Below, one piece after another: positions 6,332-7,814 of a DNA stretch of 7,814 nt (position 1 is the first letter of the stretch; every line of letters begins with the position of its first letter). Source of the stretch: Gammaproteobacteria bacterium (GTDB lineage Bacteria > Pseudomonadota > Gammaproteobacteria > Steroidobacterales > Steroidobacteraceae); assembly GCA_030040235.1 (NCBI GenBank), contig JASHUC010000033.1, forward strand, positions 1 through 7,814. The letters are read 5' to 3'. Made by a program: the position numbers and the translations under genes. The notes under the pieces are model-generated. The model saw nothing but the letters and a program-made list of their open reading frames with translations, was not told the DNA's origin and ran no database searches.

Positions 6332-6528
6332 GAACCACCCTGATCATAGACGATGAGCTGCTTGCCCAGGCGCAGGAGCTGAGCGGGCTGCGCAAAAAGA
6401 CCGCGGTGCTGCACGCGGGCCTGCGGGCGCTCATCGCCCGTGAGAATGCGCGCCGGCTAGGGGCGCTGGGGGGCACCGAACCCGGCCTGAGGCCGATCTC
6501 TCGCAGGCGTGCACGGCCTACCCGCTGA
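6322..6528 (+). CDS. vapB: VapB-type antitoxin (type II TA system)
   Basis: This 68-residue protein (66 if ATG 6328 is used) begins MHMRTTLIIDDELLAQA, the beta-strand-then-helix start typical of the VapB family written MRTTL.ID.EL, with a predicted ribbon-helix-helix-like DNA-binding dimer. A second helix covers about 26-44. The C-terminal stretch LGALGGTEPGL followed by an Arg-rich end is the usual toxin-binding tail. VapB neutralises the partner nuclease and represses the operon with it. Neither ATG has a purine-rich ribosome-binding site, and the predicted transcript start falls beside ATG 6328, so translation may be leaderless. The frame continues far upstream without stop, but that part overlaps the divergent oxidoreductase gene and lacks any antitoxin feature. 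Confidence 0.88.
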   Translation: MHMRTTLIIDDELLAQAQELSGLRKKTAVLHAGLRALIARENARRLGALGGTEPGLRPISRRRARPTR

Positions 6529-6881
6529 TGCTCGTCGATACGTCAGTCTGGGTAGATCATCTACGTCGAGGCAACGGCACTCTGGTTGACCTGCTGGAAC
6601 AGGCCCGGGTCTGGATCCATACCTTCGTGATTGGAGAACTGGCCTGCGGAAATCTCGCGCAGCGCGCCAAAGTTCTCGGTTTGCTCGCAGCCCTGCCGCA
6701 CGTGCCGATCGCAGGTCATGACGAGGCACTCGCGTTCGTGGAAACTCACCGTCTGATGGGGCGAGGTCTCGGCTGGATCGACGTCCACCTGCTCGCCTCT
6801 GCGAAGCTGGCGAAGCTGCCCTTTTGGACCATGGACAAACGGCTCGCTGCGGTTGCCACCGAGCTTCGCTTGCGAAATTGA
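6528..6881 (+). CDS. vapC: VapC-type PIN-domain ribonuclease toxin
   Basis: This 117-residue PIN-domain protein is of normal VapC length, and its acidic active-site residues are all present: D4 in MLVDTSVW, E37 in GELACGN, D85 in GWIDVHLLASA and D103 in WTMDKRL. VapC toxins are Mg-dependent ribonucleases that cut selected tRNAs or rRNA and stop translation when the antitoxin is lost. The start codon overlaps the vapB stop by one base (TGATG) and has no ribosome-binding site of its own, so synthesis depends on vapB translation, which keeps the toxin below the antitoxin. The gene looks intact, so the pair is probably functional. The target RNA cannot be predicted from the sequence. Confidence 0.95.
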   Translation: MLVDTSVWVDHLRRGNGTLVDLLEQARVWIHTFVIGELACGNLAQRAKVLGLLAALPHVPIAGHDEALAFVETHRLMGRGLGWIDVHLLASAKLAKLPFWTMDKRLAAVATELRLRN

Positions 6882-6890
6882 GTTGGGCGT

Positions 6891-6904
6891 CGCGGTTCGC
6901 CGCG
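6891..6904 (+). terminator. Weak hairpin after vapC
   Basis: CGCGG-TTCG-CCGCG forms a 5-bp all-GC stem with a UUCG loop, starting 10 bases past the vapC stop. No T tract follows, so it could be a pause or RNA-stability hairpin rather than a true intrinsic terminator. Confidence 0.3.
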
Positions 6905-6966
6905 GAGCAGTGGGAGCGCCACCTGCCCACGCAGACCAACCCCTCGCGTTATCGAACTCAACAGTA

Positions 6967-6996
6967 CGACTCCCAATATGACGCTACTGGGAGACG
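6967..6996 (+). promoter_or_regulatory. Hairpin masking a ribosome-binding site
   Basis: CGaCTCCCA (6967-6975) pairs with TGGGAGaCG (6988-6996): six pairs, one A/A mismatch and two more G/C pairs around a 12-base loop. The right arm contains the GGGAG that would serve the small ORF starting at 6999. A second TGGGAG at 6911-6916 could pair with the same CTCCCA instead, which would free the site. The pairing is visible in the sequence; a regulatory role is inferred. A protein-binding inverted repeat is the alternative reading. Confidence 0.35.
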
Positions 6997-6998
6997 CG

Positions 6999-7076
6999 AT
7001 GGGCGCTGAACCGAACTACCGCAAGCTCGTGCGGATGGGGTACCTTGCAGTAATTCACCCGATGCACACTGACTGA
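6999..7076 (+). CDS. Possible 25-residue small ORF or leader peptide
   Basis: An ATG with GGGAG five bases upstream opens a 25-codon frame, MGAEPNYRKLVRMGYLAVIH plus five more residues, closed by TGA. The stop is 15 bases before the ATG of the secreted two-repeat protein and just precedes that gene's ribosome-binding site. Spacing and the good Shine-Dalgarno sequence are the only support. The peptide has no signal sequence, no membrane segment and no run of a single amino acid of the kind used in classic attenuators. I do not recognise it. It may be a coupled leader, or chance. Confidence 0.3.
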   Translation: MGAEPNYRKLVRMGYLAVIHPMHTD

Positions 7077-7091
7077 AGAGGGGAAGCCGTG

Positions 7092-7814
7092 ATGAGAACG
7101 ATGATTTCGCGCCAACGCCCGGTTGCTGCGCTTTTGGCATGCCTCGCGACCGCCGCCCTCCTCCCCGCAAGCGCGCTTGCGGCGAGCGGGCACTGCGATC
7201 GGGCCTGTCTGGATCACATGGTCGATGCCTACTTTGCCGCGCTCGTGGCGCACGATCCGTCGCAGGTGCCGATCGCACCGGGTGCGAAGTTCGTCGAGAA
7301 CACGGTGCCGCTGCAGCCCGGCGAGGGCCTGTGGAAGACGGCCTCGGAGGTCCCGGCCACCTTCAAGATCTACGTTCCGGACCCGGTCGCCGAGCAGGTC
7401 GGCTTCATCGGCGTGATGCAGGAGAACGGCAAGCCCATCGAGATCGGCCTGCGGCTCAAGATCCGCGACGGCAAGATCACCGAGATGGAGCATCTGATCG
7501 CCCGCAATCTGCGCCCGGCGAGCCTGAAGAATCTTCAAACACCGCGTCCGGCCTTCCTCGAGAAGGTGCCGCGCGATGAGCGTACCCCGCGCTCGCAGAT
7601 GCTGAAGATCGCTTATTCCTATTACACCGCGCTCGTCACGGGCAACGGCCATGCGGCACCGTTCGCGGACGATTGCGTCCGGCACGAGAACGGCATGCAG
7701 ACCACCACCAATACCGCCCGCACCGCGACCCCGATCGGCAACGCCGGCGGCATGTCGAAGCTCGGGGCGTTCGGCTGCGCACGGCAGCTCGACACCCACC
7801 TCTTCGACTACATC
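7092..7814 (+). CDS. Secreted protein with two NTF2/SnoaL-like repeats, DUF8021-like (3' partial)
   Basis: The frame is open to the right edge (241 residues seen) and starts at ATG 7092, eight bases after GAGGGG (7078-7083); GTG 7089 is a less well-spaced alternative. A signal peptide (positive N-end, hydrophobic 11-25, ALA30|A31) predicts export. The mature start SGHCDRACLDHMVDAYFAALVAHDP and the later GLWKTA, VGFIGVMQENG and RLKIRDGKITEMEHLIAR are what I recall of DUF8021-type proteins, whose fold is NTF2/SnoaL-like. A second copy starts near 169 (MLKIAYSYYTALVTG). VEN (68-70, preceded by KF) and HEN (198-200, preceded by VR) mark equivalent strands of the two copies. C35/C39 may form a disulfide. 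Known members include enzymes of secondary metabolism and many uncharacterised proteins. I assign no reaction. Confidence 0.88.
   Translation, partial: MRTMISRQRPVAALLACLATAALLPASALAASGHCDRACLDHMVDAYFAALVAHDPSQVPIAPGAKFVENTVPLQPGEGLWKTASEVPATFKIYVPDPVAEQVGFIGVMQENGKPIEIGLRLKIRDGKITEMEHLIARNLRPASLKNLQTPRPAFLEKVPRDERTPRSQMLKIAYSYYTALVTGNGHAAPFADDCVRHENGMQTTTNTARTATPIGNAGGMSKLGAFGCARQLDTHLFDYI

Noticed and set aside
6865..6876. TTCGC-TT-GCGAA inverted repeat at the end of vapC
   Set aside because: It is inside the coding sequence with a 2-base loop too tight for a stable hairpin, and no T run follows.
6984..7799. 271-residue open frame on the minus strand opposite the secreted protein
   Set aside because: No domain recognised. 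The plus-strand frame has a good Shine-Dalgarno site, a signal peptide and NTF2-like motifs.

Overview
The window is GC-rich DNA with tightly packed genes. It most likely comes from a free-living, high-GC Proteobacterium, perhaps a gammaproteobacterium. This guess rests on codon and base composition and on the gene mix; no rRNA or other phylogenetic marker is present. Eight protein genes are well supported, two of them cut by the window edges. A ninth, very small ORF is possible. I see no RNA genes, CRISPR array, insertion sequence or phage module.

Left part (1-2730): the C-terminal ATPase half of a sensor histidine kinase runs in from the left edge (+). Converging on it is a two-gene minus-strand operon: a BlaI/MecI-type repressor followed 18 bases later by a BlaR1/MecR1-type M56 membrane metallopeptidase. 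Two near-identical palindromes (TTACAnnTGTAA cores, centres 25 bp apart) and a fair sigma-70 promoter sit just upstream of the repressor, as expected for an autoregulated blaI-blaR1-like system. The oddity is the peptidase C-terminus. Where BlaR1 has its beta-lactam-binding sensor, this protein has a periplasmic segment that reads like the N0 and N1 domains of secretins (GspD/PilQ type).

Middle part (2731-6201): a quinone-oxidoreductase-like MDR enzyme starts at TTG on the plus strand, divergent from the repressor and downstream of the same palindromes. It converges, with a 4-base gap, on a minus-strand pair: a luciferase-like (TIGR03620/MSMEG_4141-type) oxidoreductase, then an exported type-B carboxylesterase whose likely start overlaps the oxidoreductase stop as ATGA. 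An 11-bp tandem repeat spans both convergent stop codons.

Right part (6202-7814): an AT-rich palindromic promoter/operator drives a vapBC toxin-antitoxin pair (TGATG overlap, no visible ribosome-binding sites). After a 200-base spacer with hairpins and a possible 25-codon ORF comes a secreted protein, open at the right edge, with two NTF2/SnoaL-like (DUF8021-like) repeats.

The most unusual points are the M56-peptidase/secretin-domain fusion under BlaI-type control, the possibility that the oxidoreductase gene shares that control, and the hairpin that masks the ribosome-binding site of the small ORF.
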